64,000 nt of DNA from NCBI RefSeq assembly GCF_001514305.1, contig NZ_KQ949084.1, forward strand, positions 1-64,000, read 5' to 3'. The notes below the pieces were generated by a model. That model was not told the origin of the DNA, did not search any database, and saw only the letters and a program-made list of their open reading frames with translations. Below, in pieces: positions 18,704 through 27,044 of this stretch. Within the stretch, counting starts at the first letter, position 1. Each line of letters opens with the position of its first letter. The translations under genes and the position numbers were made by a program. Origin of the DNA: Streptomyces dysideae (GTDB taxonomy: Bacteria > Actinomycetota > Actinomycetes > Streptomycetales > Streptomycetaceae).

Positions 18704-20187
18704 GCAGGCACCAGCCCTTCGTACTTGAGTCGTTGGGTGTTGGCGATGTCGTGGCGGACCTGGGCGGCGAGGAGTTCTTCGCCGGGGCGGTAGCCGCTGC
18801 TGAGGTAGGTCCAGGAGGAGGCGGTGACGAGGGTGGTGTTCTCGTCGGTGGTGGGGTGGCCGGCGCGGGCACGGGCGGCTTCGGCCTGGGCGAGGCGCCA
18901 GGCGCGGCGTACGTCGCGGAGGGCGCCGAGGGTGGTGGAGTAGGCGCGGGATTTGGTGGAGAAGTGGCCGCGGAAGCCCAGCATGTGAGCCCACTTCCAG
19001 AGCTTGAGGTGGGCGAACTCCGGCAGGTGGCCCAGGTCCCATGCCGTGCGGATCATCTGTCGTACGTGCTGCTGGATGGGCAGGGCCTTGATGGGTTCGG
19101 CCTGTCCGGTGCCGTCGCAGTCGGCGCACCGGTCGTGGAAGCCGTCGGGGCCGCGTACGTAGCCGCGTCCGGTGCAGGGGCGGCACATCAGGGTGCGGTC
19201 CACAGTGCCCGCCCCTTCGGCGTTCTTCGTGGCGTACTTGGCGACGTATCCGGCGACCTTGGCGTCTGTGTACTCGGCAACCCTGGCGTCGGTGAGTTCG
19301 CCGTCGCCCAGGGCGGTGATGGGGTCGACCTTGTACTGGTTGCCCCAGGCGATGACGCGTTCGCCGATGGCGTCGGAGGCGATGGTGAGTCGGGCGCGCT
19401 CGACGGCCAAGCCCACGGCGGCGCTCAGGGCGTCGAAAGTGGCCCAGGGCGGGGGCTCGGTGGTGTGGCCGTCGGGTCCGTCGAAGCGGATCACGGCGTG
19501 GAAGTGGACCAGGCCGCGTTTCTGGTACTCGGCGACCTTGGCGAAGGAGACGCGCAGAGCGGCGTTGAGTGCCTTCTGCGTGATGCCGAGGTGTTCGGCC
19601 AGGGCGCGGCGCAGGTAGGTGATGAAGCGTGCCCAGAGCTGTCCGGCGTGCGCGTTCCACAGCACGGCGCCGGTGTAGTCGTACGTGGCCGGGTCGAGCG
19701 GAGTGCCCAACGCCGGGTCGTCCTCGGCGTGATGGGCGCCGCAGCCGCAGGAGCGGGCCTTGCCCGTGCTGTCGGTCTTGCGGTTGTGGACGGGGCCGAA
19801 GGAAGGGGCGGTGAGGGTGACGAAGGCGCGGGGGTGGTCGCGGACGGTTTCGGCGACGTTCTTGCCGCCGGACAGTCCGGCCTTGATGAGGTGGTAGGTG
19901 TCGGCGGCGTAGACGCGGGAGCAGGCGGGGCAGCGGGAGGAGCGGCGGTTGCCGCAGGTGGTCAGCAGGCGTCCGGAGGGTTCGTCTTCGGAGCGGTAGG
20001 AGCGGACTACTTCCTTGGTGGTCTGGTCGGTGGTGACCGTCCAGCCGTGGAGGTTGACGGGGCTGGTGCAGCCGTGCAGGTCGCGGACCTGTTCGGTGAC
20101 GCGGTCGAAGTCGTGGGTGTTGGCCAGTTCGATCAGGTCCCGCAGGCCGGGGCTGATCACGTGGCGCAGGTCGAGGGGGCGGCGCAT
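18700..20187 (-). CDS. Rolling-circle replication initiator (RepSA-like)
   Basis: A 495-residue protein with the plan of pSAM2 RepSA: an N-terminal zinc-finger-like part (CGNRRSSRCPACSRVY), a mid-section with CGCGAHH, the HUH metal motif in GLVHFHAVIRF, a second zinc ribbon (CRPCTGRGY, then CADCDGTG) and a C-terminal HTH-like region. HUH initiators nick the double-strand origin through a tyrosine. The stop overlaps the start of xis by four bases. A 15-bp perfect hairpin lies upstream at 20224. Confidence 0.9.
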   Translation of the reverse strand: MRRPLDLRHVISPGLRDLIELANTHDFDRVTEQVRDLHGCTSPVNLHGWTVTTDQTTKEVVRSYRSEDEPSGRLLTTCGNRRSSRCPACSRVYAADTYHLIKAGLSGGKNVAETVRDHPRAFVTLTAPSFGPVHNRKTDSTGKARSCGCGAHHAEDDPALGTPLDPATYDYTGAVLWNAHAGQLWARFITYLRRALAEHLGITQKALNAALRVSFAKVAEYQKRGLVHFHAVIRFDGPDGHTTEPPPWATFDALSAAVGLAVERARLTIASDAIGERVIAWGNQYKVDPITALGDGELTDARVAEYTDAKVAGYVAKYATKNAEGAGTVDRTLMCRPCTGRGYVRGPDGFHDRCADCDGTGQAEPIKALPIQQHVRQMIRTAWDLGHLPEFAHLKLWKWAHMLGFRGHFSTKSRAYSTTLGALRDVRRAWRLAQAEAARARAGHPTTDENTTLVTASSWTYLSSGYRPGEELLAAQVRHDIANTQRLKYEGLVPA

Positions 20188-20223
20188 GGGTGGCGGGGTC
20201 TCCCTTCTGGCGTGAGGGTGGGA

Positions 20224-20266
20224 CCTGCGGGCAGCAGCGATCAGCGCTCGGGCTGCTGCCCGCAGG
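20224..20266. repeat. Perfect 15-bp inverted repeat upstream of rep
   Basis: Arms 20224-20238 (CCTGCGGGCAGCAGC) and 20252-20266 with a 13-base loop, 37 bases before the rep start and after the DUF2637 gene. It could be an attenuator between the two genes or part of the replication origin. There is no T tract. Confidence 0.6.
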
Positions 20267-20335
20267 CATGGCAGGTCGGGCCCAGGAGTGGGCGAGGGTG
20301 GGAAGTGCCGGAAGGCCGGCGGGGAGAGCGCGGCT

Positions 20336-21055
20336 CTACAGGGCGGCGTGGAGTGCCGTGGCCATGGGGAGGCCGATGCCGAGCCGCATCTTGAGCTGGG
20401 CCGGAGTAATCGTTTCTCCGTGCTCGGCGTGGTGCGATGCCGCGATGGAACGTGCTTCGGTCAACAGCGGTTCGGGGACCTTGACCGCAGGCGCGACCGG
20501 AGTCGGAGCGGTGCGCGGAGCGACTGGGGCCGGGGTCGGTTCCGGTGTGACGGGCGGGGCAGTCGCCGTGACGTGCGCGGGCTCGGCGGGGGCCGGGGCG
20601 GGCTCTTGGGCCGCTTCCGTCTCGGTGGCGTGCGCCGGTTCGGCTGTATGGGCGGCGACCGCGTGGAACGAGCGGAGGAGCTGGGGGCCGACCGCTCCCC
20701 AGCCGAGGAGGAGCAGGGGTGCTACGGCGTCGATGGCGGCGCGGCCGTAGTGTCCGGCGACGACGGGTTCGGCGACGTTGAGGGCCAGGGTCAGCAGGCC
20801 GGAGACGTGCATCAGGCGAGTGGCCGCCTTCATCTGCTCGGGCGGAACGCCGCGCAAGGACAGGTAGCGCAGTGCCACCAGGAGCCCGACCACGGACAGG
20901 TCGACCATGGGGGCGATCAGCGGTGCGATGGGGGCGGGGACGCCCAGGCGCAGGGCCAGGGCCCAGACGTTGCCGAAGGAGAAGACGAACGCCAGGAGGG
21001 CGATGATGCCCATGACCACGGTCACGGTGCGCTGGGTGATCCGGTCCTCACTCAT
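20336..21055 (-). CDS. DUF2637 membrane protein (Spd-like)
   Basis: A 239-residue protein with AAGGAGG before the ATG. Four hydrophobic helices occupy about residues 10-130 (TVVMGIIALLAFVFSFG, LIAPMVDLSVVGLLVALRY, LMHVSGLLTLALNVAEPVV, VAPLLLLGWGAVGPQLL). A Pro/Ala/Thr-rich linker follows, then a C-terminal helix-turn-helix-like part (TPAQLKMRLGIGLPMATAL). DUF2637 proteins accompany the Tra gene of Streptomyces conjugative elements and are thought to assist intramycelial spread. Confidence 0.85.
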   Translation of the reverse strand: MSEDRITQRTVTVVMGIIALLAFVFSFGNVWALALRLGVPAPIAPLIAPMVDLSVVGLLVALRYLSLRGVPPEQMKAATRLMHVSGLLTLALNVAEPVVAGHYGRAAIDAVAPLLLLGWGAVGPQLLRSFHAVAAHTAEPAHATETEAAQEPAPAPAEPAHVTATAPPVTPEPTPAPVAPRTAPTPVAPAVKVPEPLLTEARSIAASHHAEHGETITPAQLKMRLGIGLPMATALHAAL

Positions 21056-21106
21056 GGGGGTTCACCTCCTTTCGCGGTGTCGGTGGGGGAGCTGGGTGGG
21101 GTTGGG

Positions 21107-21292
21107 TCAGGGCTTCGGGGCGAGGTCGGCTATGTGAGCAGCGTTCGGGCCGAGGTAGGTCTCCAGAACCCGGCGTTCGTGGGTGTTGGCGACGCGGTAC
21201 GCGGCGATGCCGATCCGACCGGCGCGGTCGAGGTCCCCGCCAGTGATCGCCTTGCGCATGTGCTGGATGTAGATCCTCACGACGCGGCGCAT
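21107..21292 (-). CDS. Small hypothetical AICE protein, 61 aa
   Basis: Starts MRRVVRIYIQHMRKAITGG and is basic at the N-terminus. It follows tra with only one base between stop and start, so it belongs to the transfer operon. Small proteins of this kind (RIGIAAYRVANTHERRVLE) are common in AICE spread regions. No domain is recognised. Confidence 0.7.
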   Translation of the reverse strand: MRRVVRIYIQHMRKAITGGDLDRAGRIGIAAYRVANTHERRVLETYLGPNAAHIADLAPKP

Positions 21293-21293
21293 G

Positions 21294-22712
21294 TCAGGCC
21301 GCCATGGACGGGGGCTCAGGGTCGTTCTTGGTGAGGTCCACGACGTCCTGTCCGGTCAAGTCCTCCAGGAGCCGGGCCGGGTGGCGCACCAGGTGGCAGG
21401 TTTCTGCGGCGACGTGGGCGGCGTCCTCGTCGGCGACGTAGGGGGTACGGATGCGGATGAAGCCGGGGCGGCCGTGCTGGGACATGACCGCGACACCGAC
21501 GTACGCGGGGTCTTGGAGGTTGACCGGGCTCGCGTCGGGCCACTCCCGGATGTCGTCGCCGAGGGCGGCCACGGCGGCGTCGGCGGTCTTCTGCGCGAAG
21601 GACAGGCCGACCGGGCAGACATCGCGGATGAAGGTGGGGATGGCGTCCCCGGTGGTCTTCTGCGTGGTGAGCAGGGTCAGGAAGCCGACTGAGCGTCCCT
21701 TCTTGACCAGGTCCTCCACGAGGCGGGCGTTGTCTGCCGCGAGCGCGGCCAGCCGCTTGGTGACCGGGTCGGAGCCCTTGTGGTCGCGGAAGTAGGTGTG
21801 GGCCTCGTCGATGACGATGACGACCAGTGGCCAGTCAGCCGAGGGGCCGACGTGCCACATGTTCTTCCTGCCCAGCACGCTGCGGATGCTCGCGGAGCGG
21901 GCGCGACGCAGCTCCACCAGCTCCTTGAACAGCTTGTTCGCTTCCTCCAAGTCGTCTCCGCAGAAGGCGAACGCCCGGTGTACGAGGTCGGCGTAGTCGC
22001 CCTCGTAGGCGTGGGAGACCTTCCCGTCGAAGAAGACGAACTGAACGGCCGGCGAGGGCGCCCAGTCACACACCAGCCGGTTCACGCACGAGGTCTTCCC
22101 GAAGCCAGGCAGACCGCCGACCGCCACCCCGGGCACTTCCTTGAGGGGCACGAAGACGGGCATGCCGTACTCGTCCACCCCCAGCTCCCACTTCGCGTAC
22201 TCCTCCGGAGGGCGTCCGGTGGGCACATGAACGGTCGGCGTGATCAGCGGGTCCACGCGCACCCCGCGCAACACGACGTGTCCGGGCCTGTCCCCTGGCA
22301 GCGCCGACACACGGGTCATACGCCAGGCGTCCGCCAGGTAGGGGGCGGCCTTCTGGAACTCCGCCAGACCGACGCCCGGCAGACAGCCCGCCCGCGCGAT
22401 CACCCCGTACGCGTCATGCGTGACCTTCAGGGCCGGGACCAGGACGCGCGGCTTGATCGGCTTGCCGTCCGTGCTGGCCAGCGATGCCATGGCGGTCGGC
22501 ATCTTGTCCGTGGCCGACAGGTTCAGCATCTGCGCGAGCCGCTTCCACGTCCGCCGAACCCGAACGGCCTGCCGGATCGACTGCCGGGTCATGGCGTCGG
22601 CCCGCAGGTAGCGGACCACCCACAGCAGTGCCCACACGGCGATGCCAGCCAGACCCACCCCGACCAGAGCGGGGGCGTAGCCCATCACCTCAGTCACGTC
22701 GTTCAAGGTCAC
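21294..22712 (-). CDS. FtsK/TraB-like conjugative DNA translocase
   Basis: A 472-residue protein. An N-terminal membrane segment is at about 14-33 (PALVGVGLAGIAVWALLWVV). The FtsK/SpoIIIE-type motor has Walker A GLPGFGKTS at about 210 and Walker B VVIVIDEAH at about 308, then the RecA-like TTQKTTGDAIPTFIRD. Streptomyces Tra proteins of this family form hexameric pores that move double-stranded DNA. Its ATG overlaps the stop of the upstream small gene. Confidence 0.9.
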   Translation of the reverse strand: MTLNDVTEVMGYAPALVGVGLAGIAVWALLWVVRYLRADAMTRQSIRQAVRVRRTWKRLAQMLNLSATDKMPTAMASLASTDGKPIKPRVLVPALKVTHDAYGVIARAGCLPGVGLAEFQKAAPYLADAWRMTRVSALPGDRPGHVVLRGVRVDPLITPTVHVPTGRPPEEYAKWELGVDEYGMPVFVPLKEVPGVAVGGLPGFGKTSCVNRLVCDWAPSPAVQFVFFDGKVSHAYEGDYADLVHRAFAFCGDDLEEANKLFKELVELRRARSASIRSVLGRKNMWHVGPSADWPLVVIVIDEAHTYFRDHKGSDPVTKRLAALAADNARLVEDLVKKGRSVGFLTLLTTQKTTGDAIPTFIRDVCPVGLSFAQKTADAAVAALGDDIREWPDASPVNLQDPAYVGVAVMSQHGRPGFIRIRTPYVADEDAAHVAAETCHLVRHPARLLEDLTGQDVVDLTKNDPEPPSMAA

Positions 22713-22996
22713 TTCGCTTCCTTCTTTCGCTTCCGGTTTCGGGTGCCTGCTGAGGGTGTTGGCGCAGCGAGGATCAGGCAGATTTCCGCGCGCTGGACCG
22801 CGTCAGCAGGCGGAAAGCCGTGGTTCGCCCACATCGCCGCGATGAGGCGGTCCCTGTCGTCGTGACCGGCGAGAGTCAGGCAGATCTCCGCATGGCGAAG
22901 AGCCGATGCGGGTGGAAAGCCAGCGCTCTCCCACACCGCCGCGACACTGTGAAGCTGGGTGTCGCGGCCGGTGCGGAAGAGGTCGGTGCCGCTCAC
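22709..22996 (-). CDS. Small protein with an internal tandem duplication, 95 aa
   Basis: The sequence contains two copies of one module: WESAGFPPASALRHAEICLT at about 22-41 and WANHGFPPADAVQRAEICLI at about 56-75, followed by a basic tail RNRKRKKEAK. Each copy looks like a helical hairpin. It overlaps its neighbours by four bases on both sides, so it is translationally coupled in the transfer operon. No named family. Confidence 0.75.
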   Translation of the reverse strand: MSGTDLFRTGRDTQLHSVAAVWESAGFPPASALRHAEICLTLAGHDDRDRLIAAMWANHGFPPADAVQRAEICLILAAPTPSAGTRNRKRKKEAK

Positions 22997-23352
22997 GCCG
23001 TCTCAGTGGCCGGGGCCGAGCCGCCGACCAGGTCAAGACGGTCCGCGCGGTACGCGATGCCGTCCGAGAGCGACCCGTTGAAGATCCGGGCCCACGGGGT
23101 GGCGAACAGCTCCACCGGGATGACCGGCACGCCGGGCTTGAGGCCGTTGGGGAGACCGGTCTCCGGAACGGTGACCTTCATGGCCTCCGCCCGGTCCTCC
23201 TCCATGAGGAAGAGCGTGACCGTGAACAGCTTCGCGCCGGTCTCACGGTCGGTCGCGAACTGGGTCTTCTCGGCGTCCGAGTACTTCGGAACCGCCATGT
23301 TGCCGACCATGAACGACGTGGACGGGAGCAGGCCAACACGGATACGAGCCAT
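22993..23352 (-). CDS. Conserved AICE protein, 119 aa
   Basis: Starts MARIRVGLLPSTSFMVGNMA with GAAAGGA upstream. It is a soluble, beta-rich protein (KLFTVTLFLMEEDRAEAMKV, PVIPVELFATPWARI) without membrane segments. It is the first gene of the minus-strand transfer/replication run and lies directly opposite the GntR regulator, whose operator-like boxes fill the gap. The function is unknown; an activating or transfer role is inferred from position only. Confidence 0.75.
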   Translation of the reverse strand: MARIRVGLLPSTSFMVGNMAVPKYSDAEKTQFATDRETGAKLFTVTLFLMEEDRAEAMKVTVPETGLPNGLKPGVPVIPVELFATPWARIFNGSLSDGIAYRADRLDLVGGSAPATETA

Positions 23353-23416
23353 GGGTGTTACGTCCTTTCGGTAGGTGCTCCGCCAGGTGGCGGGGCGTGA
23401 TCAATAGAACATCGCT

Positions 23417-23537
23417 CACCTAGCAGTGTCAAGTGAGTAGAGGGTGCTAGGTGGGTTGGGTTATAGGTGTGCGTATGTCAGATGGGTGTGCTAGGGCAGC
23501 TAGATCTCGCTACCCTGATAGCTATGACGCCTGCTAG
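23417..23537. promoter_or_regulatory. TGCTAG operator cluster between transfer operon and GntR gene
   Basis: The word TGCTAG or its complement CTAGCA occurs near 23418, 23448, 23487 and 23532, with partial copies at 23498 and 23541. Some pairs are inverted. This fits multi-site binding by the adjacent GntR regulator to silence both itself and the transfer genes, as KorSA does in pSAM2. Confidence 0.65.
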
Positions 23538-24054
23538 CTCTGCTAAGCCCGACCGTCGGCCGCCCTATCAGCACGCGGCCGACGAGCTCCGGCGCGAGAT
23601 CAAGGCGGGCCGCTATAAGCCGGGCGAACAGCTCCCCTCCTACCGCGAGTTGCAGGAGCGCTTCGGGGTGGCGAACATGACCGCCCGCAGCGCACTCGGG
23701 GTGCTCCGGGAGGAAGGGCTGATCTACACCATCCAGGGCCGGGGCAGCTTCGTCAGTGACTTCGAAGGCACCGGTGTCGACTACACCGCGCCCGCCTGGT
23801 ACCTCCGGAACTCGACCGGGGCCCCCGCCGAGGAGGCCGCCGACAGCTCCACCCGTGCCTGGCCACCCGGCGAGACGATTCCTCTCGGTGACTCTGGCGA
23901 GGGGAAGGCCGGCGGCTCGAACGTCGCCGATCCCTCCCTCGCCGACATGCTCACCGCGTTGCGCGACGAGATCAGAGCGCTCAGCGCCGAGCATCAGGAA
24001 CTTCGCCGAGAGTTCGAGGAGTTGAAGAAGGCACAGCAGTCGCCGCGTTCCTGA
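23524..24054 (+). CDS. GntR-family transcriptional repressor (KorSA-like)
   Basis: A 176-residue protein. The winged helix (about 12-80) has YQHAADELRREIKAGRYKPG, the recognition helix VANMTARSALGVLREEGL and the wing IYTIQGRGSFVSD. It has no large ligand domain; the C-terminus is a short coiled coil (about 140-175). The ATG at 23524 follows a likely -10 box TACCCT (23511) with no ribosome binding site, so the mRNA may be leaderless. It should repress the divergent transfer/replication operon through the TGCTAG boxes. Confidence 0.85.
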   Translation: MTPASSAKPDRRPPYQHAADELRREIKAGRYKPGEQLPSYRELQERFGVANMTARSALGVLREEGLIYTIQGRGSFVSDFEGTGVDYTAPAWYLRNSTGAPAEEAADSSTRAWPPGETIPLGDSGEGKAGGSNVADPSLADMLTALRDEIRALSAEHQELRREFEELKKAQQSPRS

Positions 24055-24205
24055 GCCGCGTGACTTCTTCTCGCATTTCCCTCGCTTCACGGCCGAGCCT
24101 TGCCACGGTGGCCGTCATCTCGCGAACTAGTGCGGCCATCTCCGCCGACTCCCGGTTGTGAATGTCGATCAGCTCCTTTCCTGTGCTGGGTATCTGCTCG
24201 GTCAT
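23981..24205 (-). CDS. Small coiled-coil protein, 74 aa (tentative)
   Basis: Starts MTEQIPSTGKELIDIHNRES and continues with one amphipathic helix (MAALVREMTATVARLGREAR). GGGGAG is close upstream. Its 3' end overlaps the GntR gene on the opposite strand by 74 bases, where both frames show heptad patterns, so it could be a shadow. It is kept because the non-overlapping half still codes well. Confidence 0.4.
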   Translation of the reverse strand: MTEQIPSTGKELIDIHNRESAEMAALVREMTATVARLGREAREMREEVTRLRNAATAVPSSTPRTLGEVPDARR

Positions 24206-24633
24206 CTCTCCCCGTTCACTGGCGCGCCGTTGTTTCGTGTTGTCCTCACCCAACCGCCGGGGGCTTGCCCGAAGGCTTGCCCAGCGGCCATGTGCCACAG
24301 GATCGGGGCTTGCCCGGACCACCCGGCAACCCGTCACCGAGGTTGTTGCGACAGGTCTACCGGCCGGACCAGACACGTACGAGGCTTGCGGCGCCGCGCT
24401 CCCGTCGGACGGGCTGAATCCGTCCTTCGATTTCGTCAGCGTCCCCGCAGGCGGGAAATCGCGATTCCGCGCGCGCACGCCACTCGTCCTTCCAGTCGTC
24501 GGCCAGGAGCATCAATAGTCCGGAGAATCGCCGGTTTGGGTAACCGGCACTTCGGTGCTATGTTGCCCGGCTCGGTCCCTCCGGGATCGCCTATAGGGGT
24601 GTCGAAATCCGCATCGGTGCGACCCCCGTTTCT

Positions 24634-24649
24634 GTGATCCATGCCACTT
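24634..24649 (+). repeat. GTGAT...CACTT motif, first copy
   Basis: GTGATCCATGCCACTT; a second copy, GTGATCTGAGTCACTT, lies at 24724-24739, 90 bases on. Each is a partial palindrome (GTGA/TCAC type). It is a candidate operator or iteron. Confidence 0.45.
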
Positions 24650-24970
24650 CCCCATCTTTGGTTGACCTCCCGCACTCGCTTGCTACAGGTGTCAAAAGCC
24701 CTGCCCGTGTGACACCTCATTTTGTGATCTGAGTCACTTGGTAGAAGTGGCCCGTTGGGCGCGCTTCGCTCATCCCGAACTATGCGGCCCCCAGCCTGTG
24801 GATAAATTCCGCAGACTCGCAGAGCGAATAGGCAGAAATAGCGCTTCAAGTCCCCATAAAGACATCGAAGCCGTGGAACGGATGGGAAGGCGGGGAGACA
24901 GCGCATGGTCGTGCAACCGGCCAGGGGCCCAGCGCAGCGGAGCTGTTCAGAGTTTCTTTACTGGATCAAG

Positions 24971-24993
24971 GCGGCCCGCCTGCGGCGGGCCGC
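24971..24993. repeat. GC hairpin with flanking sequence related to 58.2 kb
   Basis: GCGGCCCGCC-TGC-GGCGGGCCGC has perfect 10-bp arms. On the minus strand it continues as CCTTGATCCAGTAAAGAAAC. A similar run, CTTGAACCCGTAGAGAAAG, follows a GC hairpin at 58190-58211. Confidence 0.5.
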
Positions 24994-25443
24994 GCGCGCT
25001 GGCGGCCAGGGGCCGCCGCCGCTCCTTGTCTCCGCCACCGCTCCGGCGGCCCCACCCGCTCAGCGCGCAGCCCTGCCAAGGCGGGCAACTAGACCGGGGA
25101 AGCAACCCGACCACTCCGAGCAACAGGACCAGGCCGACGCCCACCAAGCGTGACCACGCCACCAACCGCCCACCGCTGGACGCCGCATGGCCCACAGAGC
25201 CGCAGCCCGAGCCCAGAGGACGGGCCACATCGGCAACGTCCAGGTCGGATCGAGGTGCGGCCTGTGACGATGGAAGCAGCGTGGCTGAGGACGGCACGGG
25301 GTTGCTGGAAACACACGTGACGGGTGCTCAGCCGGCGCACCCGCCGTCGTGGCTGACTTTCGCTGGCTCAGCTCAGAACCCTCTCCAACTCGACATCGCG
25401 AAACCGGGGTTGCAGCCGCACCCACGTTCGAGCACGCCAACCG

Positions 25444-25531
25444 CCCCGGTGCCATCGGCACCGGGGTCCTGATCAGGGCTTCCGCGACCGGACCACCCGG
25501 AATGCTGTCCAGGCTGAGGGGTGGTCCGGTC
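25444..25531. terminator. Two adjacent hairpins ending the kinase cargo operon
   Basis: Hairpin 1 is CCCCGGTGCC-ATC-GGCACCGGGG (25444-25466). Hairpin 2 has 13-bp arms GACCGGACCACCC (25486-25498) and its complement (25519-25531), then CTTTGAG. They lie just past the stop of the minus-strand gene at 25587. Confidence 0.7.
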
Positions 25532-25586
25532 TTTGAGTTGTCGGCCGCAGCCGTGCGACCAGCGCCGACGAACCGGCGCTTCGGAA

Positions 25587-26423
25587 TCAGCTCAGAGCCT
25601 TGCCCACCTCGTAGATGGTGGGCCGGTCCCCTGGCGCATGGCTGAGCATCGCGTCGATCAACTCGCCCAGCTCACCCGGCGCCTTCACGAGCCGGCGACG
25701 ACCGTCCGCCACGGCCTCTCTCTGCACCGAGCGGGGAGCGTCGTCCGGGTACTCCATCGCCCGCCAACCGGTAGCGGAGATCAGCAGGGAAGCCCCGAGC
25801 GCGTACACGTCGGCTTCCTGCGTCGGCTCGGCTTCCCCGGTGTCGAGCACGCTGCGTGCGATCTCCGGTGCCTCGTAGTGGACGAGGCAGCCGCGGAACG
25901 GGAAGTCGTACCCCTCAGGCACGTTGCCGCCCTGGGCAAGGGCGAGGTCGATGAGGTGCGTTCGTTCCGGGCCGATGATGAAGTGGGCGGGCTGTACGTC
26001 ACCGTGTGCCCAACCCTTGGCATGCAGTTCGGCAAGTGCCTCGACGCAGCCCAACGCCACGCTGGTGTGCGGCACGATGGACGAGTCCGGCCTACGGCAG
26101 GGCTCCCAGAGCTGGTACAGGTCGGGCCCTTCGTGCCACGGCTGGAAGTTCCAGGTACCGCGTTCCCACTCGCCGTACGCGAGGTCGACCAGGCCGAGGC
26201 GCAGCAGAACGGCCCCTTCACGTGCGGGCGCGAGGGCGGTCCAGGGCTGGGCGGCCCATTCGGCCGTGGCCTCGATCGGGTAGCCGACTTTCACGGCATA
26301 GTGGTCTCGATGGCTTTCTACCTCCCACACCGTGGAGCCCCGGCGGTCCAGGACCAGGCGCTGGGACGTGGGCATGAGCGCGTCGAGCACCACGAGCGGC
26401 AGTTCAGGGGGTGACCCGGGCAA
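25587..26423 (-). CDS. Protein kinase-like protein
   Basis: TTG at 26423 is preferred because AAGGAG lies eight bases upstream; a GTG at 26459 has no such site. The 278 residues follow the protein-kinase plan: a lysine strand HYAVKVGYP, the catalytic loop AHGDVQPAHFII (HGD replaces HRD), the metal loop IDLAL with DLA in place of DFG, then HYEAPE as the APE motif and DVYALGASLLISATG. These are the marks of a soluble, possibly active, divergent Ser/Thr kinase. It is the last gene of a four-gene cargo operon. Confidence 0.75.
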   Translation of the reverse strand: MPGSPPELPLVVLDALMPTSQRLVLDRRGSTVWEVESHRDHYAVKVGYPIEATAEWAAQPWTALAPAREGAVLLRLGLVDLAYGEWERGTWNFQPWHEGPDLYQLWEPCRRPDSSIVPHTSVALGCVEALAELHAKGWAHGDVQPAHFIIGPERTHLIDLALAQGGNVPEGYDFPFRGCLVHYEAPEIARSVLDTGEAEPTQEADVYALGASLLISATGWRAMEYPDDAPRSVQREAVADGRRRLVKAPGELGELIDAMLSHAPGDRPTIYEVGKALS

Positions 26424-26493
26424 CGTCTGTTCTCCTTCCGGGCGAACGCGGCCGACCACGAGTCGAGGCCGGCCGCGTCGCTGCTGTTGTGTC

Positions 26494-26946
26494 CTACTCC
26501 TGGTAGTCCTGACCGTACGGACGGCCGCAGTCCGAGTCGCACTGCGCGAGGTTCGTGCCGTCCACGGTCCACAGGTCGTCGAAGACCTTGAACCCGGTCG
26601 CCTTCATGGCGCGGGCCGCGGTAATGACCATCAGCAGGTCCCGGGGCCCGCCGCCCGGCTTCGGGTTGTGGTGCAAGAAGCGGCCCGCGTACCGCTCACA
26701 CAGCCTCGCGTACTCCTTCGTGTGCAGGATGAGCGCGTGCAGGCCGAGGTCCACGTCATCCGACGGGACCATGGGGACGTTGGCCGTGGCCGCCGTGACC
26801 AGGAAGGCGACTGCCTGGTCCGCGATCCGCTCGGCGCGTTCGGGCGACTGCCCGTTGTGGACGACCACGAAGTGGGCGAGGCTCTCGAACAGCTCCTCAC
26901 CAGCCACCGCGCGACCGGTCTTCAGATCGTTCACTGTTGCCGTCAT
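26494..26946 (-). CDS. Glycine-rich domain-containing (DUF1399-like) protein
   Basis: A 150-residue protein with AAGGAG seven bases before the ATG. The central LGLHALILHTKEYARLCERY and GRFLHHNP pattern is that of the DUF1399/glycine-rich domain family, in which His and Tyr residues are regularly spaced. The tail is acidic and has two cysteines (QCDSDCGRPYG). It has no signal peptide. It lies between a small membrane protein and the kinase-like gene in one operon; co-occurrence with kinase genes suggests a shared cellular task, not yet known. Confidence 0.7.
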   Translation of the reverse strand: MTATVNDLKTGRAVAGEELFESLAHFVVVHNGQSPERAERIADQAVAFLVTAATANVPMVPSDDVDLGLHALILHTKEYARLCERYAGRFLHHNPKPGGGPRDLLMVITAARAMKATGFKVFDDLWTVDGTNLAQCDSDCGRPYGQDYQE

Positions 26947-27044
26947 GTGAGTACTCCTTTTGTGTGGCGGTGCGTGGGTTGGATGGCCGGCCCCGAACGG
27001 GGAAGGGGGAGCCGGGGAGTTGGCACCCGTCCGGGGCGGCCCGT

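Larger units (their letters stand above)
24206..25586. other. Long non-coding region of element 1
   Basis: About 1.4 kb with no convincing gene. It holds a 7-bp-arm palindrome (24530-24548), a pair of GTGAT-N-CACTT motifs, an AT-richer stretch (24780-24900), a strong GC hairpin preceded by TTTCTTTACTGGATCAAG (24950-24993), a 37-bp sequence shared with element 3 (25335-25371) and two terminator-like hairpins (25444-25531). It is the best place for a replication origin or other cis sites. Confidence 0.5.

Noticed and set aside
20336..21055. Calling the DUF2637 protein a conjugative coupling protein
   Set aside because: It has no ATPase motif; the translocase is the FtsK-like protein at 21294-22712.
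24738..25472. A 244-residue plus-strand frame in the element 1 gap
   Set aside because: Low-complexity proline/arginine translation, no start signal, and it contains the GC hairpin and the sequence shared with element 3.
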